Below, piece by piece: positions 40,821 to 50,322 of a stretch of DNA of 64,000 nt. The position numbers were made by a program, and so were the translations under genes. Below the pieces are notes generated by a model that did no database searches, was not told the DNA's origin, and worked only from the letters and a program-made list of their open reading frames with translations. The stretch covers positions 1 through 64,000 of the forward strand of contig JAQBPB010000068.1 of assembly GCA_028287745.1 (NCBI GenBank), given 5' to 3'. The stretch's first letter is position 1; every line of letters starts with the position of its first letter. The DNA comes from Chloroflexota bacterium (GTDB lineage Bacteria > Chloroflexota > Chloroflexia > Chloroheliales > Chloroheliaceae).

Positions 40821-43800
40821 TCAGGCCAGCATAAAGCCCAGATCGGATTCTTTTAGCTTCTGGTTAAACACGGCCACTTCTTCCCCGACCAGCTTATCAA
40901 ATACCGCTATTTGCTCTTCAAGTTGACCCTTCAACTTTTGAAAGACCAGTTCGGCGGCATCAGTCGGGCGGTAGTCTCCCAGAGAAACCGCGCCGATTAA
41001 GTCGGTTAGCTTTTCGTACAACCTGCTCCCGTTATTAACCGTATCACCCCACCCGCCGCGCATGTCCGGTACCTGGATGGTTTTTTCGACCTCCAGAACC
41101 TTTTTGGTGAGTTCTTTAGCTTCTTCCGGTAGCTTATCAACCTCTTTGCGCCCTTCGGCCCGCCTGGCCCAGCCGTCTAACTGGCTGCGCAACCCGCGCA
41201 TCCGGTTAATGGTCTTGACTGCCGTTTCAAGCAGGCGGTGAATGCGCATCAGCAGGTCGTACTGGGCGTCCAGGTCTTCCTGGGTTGCCGGTAGATTGGA
41301 CGGTTTAACCACCTTGAAAGGCTGGGTAAGCTCGACCTCTCCAACTTTTAGGGTTACGGTGTAACTACCGGGTGTCACTATCGGGCCCTCGATTGGCGCT
41401 TCGGCTACCGGGTCGGTCCCTTCGATTTTTGTAACACTGGTATGGCGCAAATTCCAGATAAAGCGGTTCCAGCCGCTCTGGGCCGGGGCCCGCCGCTCTT
41501 TGGAAATAGCCGGGTCATCCGACTTGCGGCTTGAGAAGGTGGCAATCTCCTCACCCTGGCTGTTCTTAAAGGTCAGCGTCAGCGGTTCGGTGGGCTTTGT
41601 TTCCAGCCGGTAAGTTATGATGGCTCCGTTGGGCGGGTTTTCACCCGCGTCCAGGAAGGTTTTAATCTTCTCGCCATCGGGAGTTACCCGATTTAAATAA
41701 GCTCCGCCGCCGTGGGTGAAGTAGTTGGTCAGGTTCTCAAGAGGGCTGCTCCACTCTATGCCGGGCAGAATGCGATTTGAGTCGCGGGGCGAGAACAGGT
41801 AAGCCGGGCCCTGCTCTATCCCTTCCGCCAGCTTGCGAAGCGGTTGGAGGTCGTCCAGGATCCAGATAGCCCGGCCGTGAGTACCGGCAACCAGGTCCGT
41901 CCCTTTGACCAGCAGTTCGAAGATTGGCACAACCGGCAGGTTTAACTGGAGCGGCTGCCACTTTTTGCCATCGTTCAGGGACACATACACGCCCGTTTCG
42001 GTCCCGGCATACAGCAGGCCCGGTTGGGTAGGGTCGGTCCTTATCACGCGTGTAAAGTCGTAGTCAGGCAGGGTATCGTCAATTCTCTGCCAGCTCGCGC
42101 CAAAGTCGCGGGTGACAAAAAGATAGGGCCGGTAGTCGTCCAGTTTATAGCGCGTGCCGGCTACGTAAGCCGTACCCGGCTCGAACGGTGAAGGCTCAAT
42201 GCAGCTAATAAGGGTCCATTCCAGCAGGTCGGGCGGAGTGATATTCTGCCAGTTAGCGCCGCCATCGCGGCTGATGTGCAGCAGGCCATCGTCCGAACCG
42301 GCCCAAAATAAGCCCTTTTCCAGCGGTGATTCGGCAAAGGCAAAAACGGTGGCGTAAATCTCAGCGCCCCGGGCATCCTTGTTGATAGGGCCGCCACTGG
42401 CCTTGAGGGTTTCCGGGTCGGCCTTGGTCAGGTCTGGGCTGATAGGCTCCCAGCTCTGGCCCTCGTTGGTGCTTTTAAAGACCATATTGCCACCTATATA
42501 GACCGTGTTCGGGTCGTGTGGTGAGATGACAATCGGGTAGGTCCAGGCAAACCGGTACTTGTAATCTTCCGCGCCGCGTCCGGCCATGCCCTCGGGCCAG
42601 GTGGTAATCAGGCGGGTTTGCCGGGTCTTGTGGTCATACCGCTGCAAGCTGTTGCCGCCGCCCGGTGAGGAACCGATGGCACCGACATAGACAATATTCG
42701 GGTCGTCCGGCCGGACCGTGATGTAACCGCTTTCGCCGGAACCGGCGATGTAGGAATCGGCCCAGGTTATTACACTGCCAGGGCTGCGGCTTGGCACAGC
42801 GATGCTTGAATTATCCTGCTGAGTGCCGTACACGGTGTAAGGTTCCCGGTTATCGGTAGCCAGGTGATAAAACTGTGAAGTCGGCTGGTTGTAGATGGAT
42901 GAAAAAGAGAAACCGCCGGTTAGCGATATAGTCGCTCCACCATCGTTTGCCTGGATCATCCGCTGGTTATTTTTAGGGTCAATCCACAGGTCGTGGTTAT
43001 CACCGTGCGGAGTCGGCATTTCGATGAAGGTTTTACCGGCATCGGTACTCTTGTAAAAACTCAGGTTGTTAACATAAATCGTATCCGGGTCCACCGGGTC
43101 AGCCGTGATATGGTTGAAATACCAGGCCCGCGAAACCAGGTTCTGGTCCTCGCACATTCTCTGCCAGGTTTCGCCATAGTCGTCCGTGCGGTAGAGACCG
43201 CCTTCGGTAGCATGTTCGATGATGGCCCAGACCCGGCCAGGCCGGGCCGGAGAAGCGGATACCCCGATTTTACCCAGAGTACCTTTGGGCAGGCCGTGAC
43301 TCTGGCTGATATTAGTCCAGGTTTCACCAGCATCGGTGCTTTGCCACAGCCCGCTATCAGGGCCGCCGCTGCTGATTTGCCAGAAGTTCCGGTAGGATTC
43401 CCAGATTGAAGCGTACAGGATGCGCGGGTTTTTGGCATCCAGGCTGAGGTCTACCGCCCCGGCTTTTTCGCTGACGTGCAGGACCTGCTTCCAATCTTTC
43501 CCGCCGTTCTCGCTCTTGAAAACCCCTCGTTCCTTGTTCGGGCCAAAGGGATGTCCCAGGGCTGCCACCCATACAATATCGGGGTTGTCCGGGTGTATCC
43601 GGATTTTCCCGATAGCGCGGGTATCTTTTAAGCCAATATTCTGCCAGGTCTTGCCTGCATCGACACTTTTGTAAACTCCATCTCCATGTGATACATCCAA
43701 CCGGATGGTCGTTTCACCGGTTCCTGCATAAATAACATTTGAGTCTGAAGGTGCTACCTGAATTGCCCCGATTGAAGAAGTAGTTAAAAACCCATCTGAA

Positions 43801-43976
43801 ACGTTGCGCCAGAACAGCCCCGCATCAATGGTTTTCCAGACGCCACCCGCAGCGCCGCCAAAATAGAATGTATTTGGGTCATCGTAAGTCCCAGTGACTG
43901 CCACAACCCGGCCACCCCTGAAAGGGCCGATACATCGCCAGCGTAAAAGCCCTTCAAGGTTTTGATTTTCTATCAT
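40821..43976 (-). CDS. Asp-box (BNR) beta-propeller protein, sortilin/exo-sialidase-like fold
   Basis: A protein of about 1051 residues. The frame extends upstream to 44027, but I start at the ATG at 43976 (MIENQNLEG), which has AAAGGG 10 bases before it. At least nine Asp-boxes (S-x-D-x-G-x-T-W type: SVDAGKTW, SENGGKDW, STDAGETW, TDDYGETW, STDAGKTF, STNEGQSW, SRDGGANW, TRDFGASW, SLNDGKKW) show one or two seven- or ten-bladed propellers over residues 1-700. A Fn3-like sandwich and a helical C-terminus follow. It starts with 'RCIGPFRGGRVVAV', characteristic of a widespread family often named glycosyl hydrolase on weak grounds. No signal peptide is present. No catalytic residues are assigned and function is unknown. 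Confidence 0.82.
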   Translation of the reverse strand: MIENQNLEGLLRWRCIGPFRGGRVVAVTGTYDDPNTFYFGGAAGGVWKTIDAGLFWRNVSDGFLTTSSIGAIQVAPSDSNVIYAGTGETTIRLDVSHGDGVYKSVDAGKTWQNIGLKDTRAIGKIRIHPDNPDIVWVAALGHPFGPNKERGVFKSENGGKDWKQVLHVSEKAGAVDLSLDAKNPRILYASIWESYRNFWQISSGGPDSGLWQSTDAGETWTNISQSHGLPKGTLGKIGVSASPARPGRVWAIIEHATEGGLYRTDDYGETWQRMCEDQNLVSRAWYFNHITADPVDPDTIYVNNLSFYKSTDAGKTFIEMPTPHGDNHDLWIDPKNNQRMIQANDGGATISLTGGFSFSSIYNQPTSQFYHLATDNREPYTVYGTQQDNSSIAVPSRSPGSVITWADSYIAGSGESGYITVRPDDPNIVYVGAIGSSPGGGNSLQRYDHKTRQTRLITTWPEGMAGRGAEDYKYRFAWTYPIVISPHDPNTVYIGGNMVFKSTNEGQSWEPISPDLTKADPETLKASGGPINKDARGAEIYATVFAFAESPLEKGLFWAGSDDGLLHISRDGGANWQNITPPDLLEWTLISCIEPSPFEPGTAYVAGTRYKLDDYRPYLFVTRDFGASWQRIDDTLPDYDFTRVIRTDPTQPGLLYAGTETGVYVSLNDGKKWQPLQLNLPVVPIFELLVKGTDLVAGTHGRAIWILDDLQPLRKLAEGIEQGPAYLFSPRDSNRILPGIEWSSPLENLTNYFTHGGGAYLNRVTPDGEKIKTFLDAGENPPNGAIITYRLETKPTEPLTLTFKNSQGEEIATFSSRKSDDPAISKERRAPAQSGWNRFIWNLRHTSVTKIEGTDPVAEAPIEGPIVTPGSYTVTLKVGEVELTQPFKVVKPSNLPATQEDLDAQYDLLMRIHRLLETAVKTINRMRGLRSQLDGWARRAEGRKEVDKLPEEAKELTKKVLEVEKTIQVPDMRGGWGDTVNNGSRLYEKLTDLIGAVSLGDYRPTDAAELVFQKLKGQLEEQIAVFDKLVGEEVAVFNQKLKESDLGFMLA

Positions 43977-44163
43977 AACCACTAAACCCTTTCTAATAGG
44001 TTGATTTGGATTTAATGATAATAGCACAACACCAATTAGACTTAAATTTAATTCGATAACATGATGAGCCTGTTATCTTATAATGGATTGGCGGTCTATC
44101 TAAAAAGTCATAAAAGCCATGGGTTAGCTGGCGCTGTTTAACAGTCTAACGGAAAGCCAGCGG

Positions 44164-44865
44164 CTATGTGGTCTGTGGCCTGGTAGGCACTATCAGTGGG
44201 CATGGGCCCTGTTTGAGCAGCCTTATAGCCGCTTCCAGCCCTAAGCGAGGGCTGCTCAGTACCGGGACATCCAGGGGAGCCTGGCAATATTCTTCCGCGC
44301 CAGCCATTGAAGCCTGGGCCAGTACAATTACATCGCCCCTGCTGGCGGCAAGCTCTATATAAGCGGCAATTTCGCGCAGGTAGCCGGTTTTATCACCCTG
44401 CTTGAATTTAGGCCAGGCCGTTTCACAAAATAGCTCAATAATCTGGACCGGTTTACCCGCCTGGTCAGCCGCTTCCTGGATTAATTGCCGGGTCGGGCCA
44501 AAAGTAATTGCCAGCGCAGCCAGCACCACGATACGGTTGCCAAGGGTTACGGCTTGCTCGGCCATGGGACGGTCCACCCGCACGACTTTTCCCGGCGCGA
44601 CCTGGTTGACCTTTTCGGCGATTGGCCCGATGGTCGAGCAGGTACACAGTACAACGCCGGGGTTTTTGTCAATTTCCGCAAGGATAACCCCGGTAATTCT
44701 CTGGGCCAGTCCTGGCGTCACTTCCCCGGCTGCCTGGGCTTCGTGCAGCAAAGGTTCGTTGACCACGTGCCTGACTTCAAGGGTGGGGTCAATTGCCTGG
44801 ACCAGCCGGTCAAAAGTAGGGATGTGGGCCGGGGAGGTATGGAGAAAAGTAAGCACCTGGGCCAA
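44164..44865 (-). CDS. Aspartate/glutamate racemase-family protein
   Basis: A 233-residue protein of the Asp/Glu/hydantoin racemase superfamily. 'GVVLCTCSTIGPIAEKV' holds the first catalytic-type Cys, 'GDVIVLAQASMAGAEEYCQ' the equivalent region of the second half, where Ala-Ser replaces the second Cys loop typical of two-Cys racemases. 'FLHTSPAHIPTFDRLV' opens the fold. Loss of the second Cys is seen in arylmalonate decarboxylase-like and related members, so racemase activity is not assured. Monocistronic, with no metabolic partner gene next to it. Confidence 0.78.
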   Translation of the reverse strand: MAQVLTFLHTSPAHIPTFDRLVQAIDPTLEVRHVVNEPLLHEAQAAGEVTPGLAQRITGVILAEIDKNPGVVLCTCSTIGPIAEKVNQVAPGKVVRVDRPMAEQAVTLGNRIVVLAALAITFGPTRQLIQEAADQAGKPVQIIELFCETAWPKFKQGDKTGYLREIAAYIELAASRGDVIVLAQASMAGAEEYCQAPLDVPVLSSPRLGLEAAIRLLKQGPCPLIVPTRPQTT

Positions 44866-45092
44866 AGTAAACTCCTTCTGCTTGTGGTATTAGCCTGCCT
44901 GAACAACTATAATGCGGCCTGCATTCTTCTTTCAGGCGGGCGTATAAGAGTTGCGGCAAGCTTTAACGGTATGCTAGTCTAGCTATTAAAGCATACTTTA
45001 AGTCAGGGCCAAATTTTCAGGGGAGTTAAGACGCCGGATTATTCAAAAAAGGCCTGATACATAACTACTATGAAAGTACTAACAATAAATAA

Positions 45093-45422
45093 ATGAAAAT
45101 CGTTGAATCGCTGCTTTTCTTTGGTCTGGCCGGGTTATGCGAAATTGGCGGCGGTTACCTGGTCTGGTTATGGCTAAAAGAGGGGAAAGGCGGCTGGTTA
45201 GGTTTAGCCGGGGGCTTGATCCTGGTCCTTTACGGGATTGTCGCCACCTTCCAACCGACTACTTTCGGCCGGACCTATGCCGCTTACGGCGGCGTGTTTA
45301 TTGTAATGGCCCTGTTGTGGGGCTGGTGGGTAGACGGTAAGCGCCCAGACCAGTTTGATTTAATCGGCGGTGCCATCGTACTGGTTGGCGTGCTGGTGAT
45401 AATGTTCTGGCCCAGGTCTTAA
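45093..45422 (+). CDS. YnfA-family (UPF0060) small membrane protein
   Basis: A 109-residue protein with four membrane segments. '[24 protein letters not shown]' at the start, '[21 protein letters not shown]' in the middle and '[19 protein letters not shown]' at the end match YnfA/UPF0060. The fold is related to small multidrug resistance (SMR) transporters; whether it exports anything is not known. The family length (about 108) is kept. Its start has no clear ribosome-binding site, but the family alignment supports it. Confidence 0.93.
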   Translation: MKIVESLLFFGLAGLCEIGGGYLVWLWLKEGKGGWLGLAGGLILVLYGIVATFQPTTFGRTYAAYGGVFIVMALLWGWWVDGKRPDQFDLIGGAIVLVGVLVIMFWPRS

Positions 45423-45484
45423 TCCACTTTATTTTCCGGCAACAATTACAAAGATATCCTTACAATTCTGCCGATACTTTGGTA

Positions 45485-45512
45485 TTGACCCCTTTGAAAA
45501 ATCAGTTACAAT
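45485..45512 (+). promoter_or_regulatory. Promoter of the TetR-family gene
   Basis: TTGACC (45485-45490), a 16-base spacer and TACAAT (45507-45512), 62 bases before the TetR ATG; both boxes match at 5 of 6. The bases just upstream (45468-45485, CTGCCGAT...) partly resemble the inverted repeat at 46241, so the regulator may also bind here. Confidence 0.6.
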
Positions 45513-45573
45513 TGATTTCCAGTTATTAAATAACCGTTTAGTAAATTATCGCTTAGGAAAGAGTCTTAAATTA

Positions 45574-46236
45574 ATGGGAAGGCCAAAAAAAGTTGTAATG
45601 GTAGGAGGGGAAGGGTGTGCGCCGGCTGACTTTGAAACCCACACGCGCATTATCGAGGCGGCCAAAGAACTTTTTAAAGCGCGAGGTTTTAAGGGTGTTT
45701 CGATGAAAGACCTTGCCGAGGCGGTCAGCCTTACCCCGGCGGCCCTTTACTATTACTTCCCGGAGGGGAAAGAAACCCTCTTCCTGGCGGTTCTAACCAA
45801 CCTCCTGGATGAGCGGGCGCAGGGCATTGCGCGGGCTATCAGCAGCGGTACGGACCTGCGGAGCAAGCTTTACCAGATTACGCTTTTTTCTCTGACCGGC
45901 ATCAGCGATGCTTTCCCAATCCTGATGCGGGATATATTGGCCCAGATTAAGGACGAACAAAAGCAAAAGGAGACCTGGACCCGGTTTGGCGGTGACTATA
46001 TGGCGGCGGTAACCCGGGTTTTCGATGAAGCCGCGACGGCGGGAGAAATAGCGCCCGGCCTTTCACCGGCCTTGCTGGCAACCCTGTTTATTGGCATGAA
46101 TTTTTCTTTGGGCCACAATCATCACAACCAGGCCATATTTAATAACCGGGCCGAGGCAGAAAGCCTGGCCGAGACAGTCGTTTCCATACTCTTTAACGGA
46201 ATCCGGGAAGTTCAGGCGGCCCCGGCTCAATTCTAA
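45574..46236 (+). CDS. TetR-family transcriptional regulator
   Basis: A 220-residue regulator. The helix-turn-helix is at about residues 27-73: 'RIIEAAKELFKARGFKGVSMKDLAEAVSLTPAALYYYFPEGKETLF', matching the TetR N-terminal domain. The C-terminal ligand-binding domain is of the AcrR/TetR_C type and carries an 'HNHHNQ' cluster near residue 185 that might bind metal. It lies 55 bases upstream of two ABC exporter genes, and a perfect inverted repeat sits between, so it probably represses the exporter and is released by an exported compound. Confidence 0.9.
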   Translation: MGRPKKVVMVGGEGCAPADFETHTRIIEAAKELFKARGFKGVSMKDLAEAVSLTPAALYYYFPEGKETLFLAVLTNLLDERAQGIARAISSGTDLRSKLYQITLFSLTGISDAFPILMRDILAQIKDEQKQKETWTRFGGDYMAAVTRVFDEAATAGEIAPGLSPALLATLFIGMNFSLGHNHHNQAIFNNRAEAESLAETVVSILFNGIREVQAAPAQF

Positions 46237-46240
46237 CTTT

Positions 46241-46268
46241 CTACCGATTTGGGCGGTAGTCCTATAAT
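46241..46268 (+). promoter_or_regulatory. Exporter promoter with inverted-repeat operator for the TetR regulator
   Basis: CTACCG (46241-46246) and CGGTAG (46254-46259) form a perfect 6-base inverted repeat with a 7-base spacer. TATAAT follows at 46263-46268, so the repeat covers the -35 to -10 interval, where a bound repressor would block polymerase. It lies 4 bases after the TetR stop and 24 bases before the exporter ATG. AAAGG precedes that ATG. Confidence 0.65.
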
Positions 46269-46291
46269 TCACTTTTCGAAAGGTCATAATT

Positions 46292-48208
46292 ATGGCGGTT
46301 AAAGCAAACAAGCCAGCCCGGCCAAAAATGAGTCTTACCGGGTTGCGGCGGGCCTGGAAGTACCTGGGGCATTATCCACGAATTATGGTGGTGGCCTATG
46401 GCTCCCTCTTGATAGCTACCCTGGCCCAGCTTGTGGTTCCTTCGCTGGTACGAAATATTATTGATACAATCACCAACGGGGTTATTTCTCAGAAGATTAT
46501 TGCGGCCCCGGCGGCTGTCCAACCTCAGATTGAACAAAGCCTGGGGCTGACTCACCAGCAAGTCCTGAATAACAGCACCAATGCGGTTTCGAACCTCCTG
46601 CTGGTGGCGGTCGCGGTGGTAGTCTTCGCAATTGTTAAAGGGATTTTTACTTTCCTGCAAAATTATAACGCCGAGCGTTTATCGCAAAGCGTGGCTTTTG
46701 ACTTGCGCAACGACCTGTTTTCTAAAATCCAGCGCCTCTCTTTCAGCTACCACGACCGCAACCAGACCGGCCAGTTGATGATCCGGGCGACCGACGATGT
46801 GGAAAAGGTCCGGATTTTCCTGGGCCAGGGCTTGCTTATGGCGCTCTCGGCCCTGGTCTTACTGGTCGGCACGTTAATCGTACTCTTTTTGACCAACTTT
46901 CAGCTAACCCTGGTAGTACTGCCGATTCTGCCGGTGGCTATGGGCGTGTTTATGGTCTTCGGCGCGATTTCGCAGCCTTTATTTTTCAAAGTCCAGCAAA
47001 AGTTATCAACCCTTAATACCATTTTGCAGGAAAACCTGGCCGGTATCAAAGTGGTCAAAGCTTTTGCCCGTGAACCTGACCAGCAGGCTAAATTTACGCG
47101 AGCGACTGACGAACTGGTGTCCCAGCAAATCCGGATTTCACGGGTCTTTGCTTTTCTGTTCCCGCTTATCTTCCTGATAGCCAACCTGGGCCAGACTTTG
47201 ATACTGTTCGCCGGGGGCACCCAGATTATCAACCGGACCTTAACCCTGGGCGAATGGCAGCAGTTCAGCCTGTACCTGGCCTTTATCTTTTTCCCGCTGG
47301 CCCAACTGGGTATGATTATTACCCAGATGTCCCAGGCGGCGGCCTCGGCTACTCGTATTTTCGAAATCCTGGACGCTAAAAGCGACGTGGTGGACAAGCC
47401 GGGTGCGCAAACCATCCCGGCCATCGAGGGCCTGGTTGAATTCAAGGATGTCGGCTTCAGCTATCCCGGCAGCACTCAACCGGTCTTAAGCAACGTTACT
47501 TTTGAAGCTAAACCGGGCCAGACTATCGCCCTGTTGGGCGCGACAGGCAGCGGCAAGACCACCATTATTAACCTGGTGCCGCGCTTTTACGACCCCACCC
47601 AGGGCCAGATTTTGATTGATGGTTATGACTTGCGCGACCTGACGATAGATTCTTTGCGCAAGCAAATCGGGATTGTTTTGCAAGAAACCAACCTGTTTAC
47701 CGGGACCATCCGCGATAATATTGCCTACGGCCGGACCAACGCGACCCAGGAGCAGGTCGAAGCGGCGGCCAGGGCGGCGGCGGCCCACGACTTTATCCTC
47801 CAATTCCCGCAGGGTTACGATACCTCGGTGGGCGAGCTCGGCTCGACCCTCAGCGGCGGCCAGAAACAGCGTATCGCCATCGCGCGGGCGTTGCTGCTCG
47901 ACCCGCGCATCCTGATTTTGGATGACTCGACCAGCAGTGTTGACCTGGTAACCGAATATAAAATTCAGAAAGCCCTTGACCGCCTGATGCTGAACCGGAC
48001 CAGCCTGGTGATTGCCCAGCGTATCAGTACCGTCCTTAACGCCGACCTGATATTGGTGCTTGAAAAAGGGGTAATTGTGGCGCGGGGGACGCACGAGGAA
48101 CTGATGGAGGAGAGCGAAATTTACGCCCAGATTTACCAATCACAACTGGTGGAAGACGTAAATATAAGCGAAGAAGTCGCTACCGCAATGATTGGACAGG
48201 AGGCTTAG
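46292..48208 (+). CDS. ABC exporter half-transporter, degenerate ATPase site
   Basis: A 638-residue fused permease-ATPase. Six membrane helices lie in about residues 20-330, followed by the ATPase. Walker A is GATGSGKTTIINLVPRFYDP, the signature is canonical LSGGQKQRIAIARALL, but Walker B reads LILDDSTSSVD: the catalytic Glu is Asp. The partner has a canonical Glu and an altered signature, as in BmrC/D or TM287/288-type heterodimers, so the two should form one transporter with one weak ATP site. It probably exports a drug, lipid or peptide; the substrate is unknown. It is followed by the partner gene with 1 base between stop and ATG. Confidence 0.92.
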   Translation: MAVKANKPARPKMSLTGLRRAWKYLGHYPRIMVVAYGSLLIATLAQLVVPSLVRNIIDTITNGVISQKIIAAPAAVQPQIEQSLGLTHQQVLNNSTNAVSNLLLVAVAVVVFAIVKGIFTFLQNYNAERLSQSVAFDLRNDLFSKIQRLSFSYHDRNQTGQLMIRATDDVEKVRIFLGQGLLMALSALVLLVGTLIVLFLTNFQLTLVVLPILPVAMGVFMVFGAISQPLFFKVQQKLSTLNTILQENLAGIKVVKAFAREPDQQAKFTRATDELVSQQIRISRVFAFLFPLIFLIANLGQTLILFAGGTQIINRTLTLGEWQQFSLYLAFIFFPLAQLGMIITQMSQAAASATRIFEILDAKSDVVDKPGAQTIPAIEGLVEFKDVGFSYPGSTQPVLSNVTFEAKPGQTIALLGATGSGKTTIINLVPRFYDPTQGQILIDGYDLRDLTIDSLRKQIGIVLQETNLFTGTIRDNIAYGRTNATQEQVEAAARAAAAHDFILQFPQGYDTSVGELGSTLSGGQKQRIAIARALLLDPRILILDDSTSSVDLVTEYKIQKALDRLMLNRTSLVIAQRISTVLNADLILVLEKGVIVARGTHEELMEESEIYAQIYQSQLVEDVNISEEVATAMIGQEA

Positions 48209-48209
48209 A

Positions 48210-50189
48210 ATGTTGGGCAATCCAGGCATGTTTTTTAACCGCGAAACCTCGAAACCAAAGAAAACGGGCGAAACCCTGCGGCGTTTCGCCCGGTATTTCC
48301 GGCCTTACTGGTTACTCTTGCTGGCGGTGGCAGGGCTGATTATCCTTTCTACCTGGACCCAGGTCATTACACCGGACCTGACCGGCCAGGCGGTTGATTG
48401 TTATATTACCCCGGCGGTGTCCGGCGGCTCGACCACCCAGGTTCCGGTAGGTATCCCCGGCCAGGCCACCGCGACTACCTCAAATAATTGCTGGTACGAC
48501 CCGGCGGCCGCAACCCTTTCGGTACCGGATAGAATTGGCGGGCTGGGCGGCCTGGTCCTGCGGCTGGCCGGGCTGGCCCTTCTGGGCTCGATTGCTACCG
48601 GCCTGACTTTCCTGGCGATGAGCTGGGCCGGTCAGCAAGTCTTAAAGGCCATCCGAGTAGCCCTTTTCAAACATCTCCAGCGCCTTTCGCTGGGTTACTA
48701 TTCCAGGCACGAAGTCGGCGATCTGATGAGCCGCATTACCAACGACTCGGAAACCATTCAACAGGCCATTGGCTTTGCCCTGATTAACGTTATCAGCGGC
48801 ATACTGCTGATCGGCTGGGTTGCTTTTAACATGCTTACCAAGAGTGTCCCCTTTGCGCTGGTCAGCCTGGCGGTTATCCCGGTGATGCTGCTTGCCACGA
48901 CCTGGTTTTCGGGCCAGGCCCGTAAAGCCTTCCGCCGCAGCCGGATTCAGATGGGTAATGTCAATGCCGAGCTGCAGCAAAGCATTACCGGTGTGCGTGA
49001 AGTCCAGGCCTTCAGCCGGGAAGGTGAGAATATCGAAACCTTCCGGGAAGTAAATGCCAAGAACCGGGACGCCAACATCCGGGCGGTCGCTTTCACCAGC
49101 GCCCTGGCTCCTACCCTGGAAGCGCTGGGTTACGTGGCAATCGCCCTGGTGGTCGGGGTAGGCGGTTTGTTCCTTCTGAACGGCTCCAATCTATTTGGTA
49201 CGGTTATCTCGCTGGGCCTGGTTATTACTTTCCTGGCTTATATCCAGCGCCTGAACCAGCCTATTCAGCAAATCGGCATGTTGTGGGCCAGCATCCAGAG
49301 CGCGATTGCCGGGGCCGAGCGGATTTTCACCCTGCTGGACGAAGAACCGGATATCCAGGATAAACCGGGCGCGGCTGATTTGCCGCCTATCCGGGGTGAG
49401 GTAATCTTTGACCAGGTCCAGGCCGAATATAAAGAAGGTGAGCCGGTCCTTAAAGGCATCAGCTTTAAGGCCGAGCCAGGCCAGACGATTGCGATTGTCG
49501 GGCCTACCGGGGCCGGTAAAACGACAATTATCAACCTGATTCCGCGCTTTTACGAAGTATCCGGCGGCCGGGTTATGATTGACGGCCAGGATGTGCGGGA
49601 TGTAACTACTTCTAGCTTGCGCAACCAGATTGGGATTGTGCTGCAAGACTCTTTCCTGTTTAGCGACACGGTGATGAACAATATCCGCTTTGGGCGCCCG
49701 TCAGCTTCGGATGAAGAAGTGATGGCCGCCGCCCGGCTGGCCCGCGCCGATGCCCTGATTGACCGGCTGCCGGATAAATACCAGACCGTCCTGGGTGAAA
49801 GGGGCCGGGGCCTGAGCCAGGGCCAGCGCCAGCTAATCGCTATCGCCCGGGCGGCCCTGGTCAACCCGCGCATCCTCATTCTGGACGAGGCAACTTCCAG
49901 TGTCGATACCCGCACCGAACGGCTGATACAGGCGGCCCTTGAGAAATTGTTGGAAGGCCGGACCAGTTTTGTGGTGGCGCACCGCCTGAGTACGATCAAA
50001 CACGCCGACCAGATTTTGGTCCTTAAAGATGGCAAAATTGAGGAACAGGGCAAGTTCCAGGAATTGCTTGAGGCTAAAGGTAGTTTCTACGACCTATATA
50101 TGAGCCAGTTCCGCCGCCAGGAGCCGGGGGCCGATAAGGTCGGGGCCGGGGTTACCAGCGCTGCGGCTACCCAGGCACAAGACGGGTAA
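48210..50189 (+). CDS. ABC exporter half-transporter, canonical ATPase site
   Basis: A 659-residue fused permease-ATPase. I start at the ATG at 48210 (MLGNPGMF), with ACAGGAGG 6 bases upstream; an in-frame TTG at 48192 would overlap the previous gene and the ribosome-binding site. The membrane domain has an extra 40-residue loop rich in Gly, Thr and Pro between helices 1 and 2 (about residues 65-110), predicted outside the cell. ATPase: Walker A GPTGAGKTTIINLIPRFYE, altered signature LSQGQRQLIAIARAAL, canonical Walker B LILDEATSSVD, H-loop 'FVVAHRLSTIKHAD'. It pairs with the preceding half. Confidence 0.93.
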   Translation: MLGNPGMFFNRETSKPKKTGETLRRFARYFRPYWLLLLAVAGLIILSTWTQVITPDLTGQAVDCYITPAVSGGSTTQVPVGIPGQATATTSNNCWYDPAAATLSVPDRIGGLGGLVLRLAGLALLGSIATGLTFLAMSWAGQQVLKAIRVALFKHLQRLSLGYYSRHEVGDLMSRITNDSETIQQAIGFALINVISGILLIGWVAFNMLTKSVPFALVSLAVIPVMLLATTWFSGQARKAFRRSRIQMGNVNAELQQSITGVREVQAFSREGENIETFREVNAKNRDANIRAVAFTSALAPTLEALGYVAIALVVGVGGLFLLNGSNLFGTVISLGLVITFLAYIQRLNQPIQQIGMLWASIQSAIAGAERIFTLLDEEPDIQDKPGAADLPPIRGEVIFDQVQAEYKEGEPVLKGISFKAEPGQTIAIVGPTGAGKTTIINLIPRFYEVSGGRVMIDGQDVRDVTTSSLRNQIGIVLQDSFLFSDTVMNNIRFGRPSASDEEVMAAARLARADALIDRLPDKYQTVLGERGRGLSQGQRQLIAIARAALVNPRILILDEATSSVDTRTERLIQAALEKLLEGRTSFVVAHRLSTIKHADQILVLKDGKIEEQGKFQELLEAKGSFYDLYMSQFRRQEPGADKVGAGVTSAAATQAQDG

Positions 50190-50322
50190 ACCAGACCGGG
50201 CCATCTAATTGAGTTACTTCAAGGGCATATGTTAGGATTGCCGGGCTTAACGAAAAGAGAGTGCTAACCCTGGCTCTGGCGCTTTCCAGGGCCGCAGGTT
50301 AGGACTGTAGAAAGGAAAAGAA

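Noticed and set aside
48192-48209. TTG start for the second ABC half
   Set aside because: It would read through the ribosome-binding site that serves the ATG at 48210.
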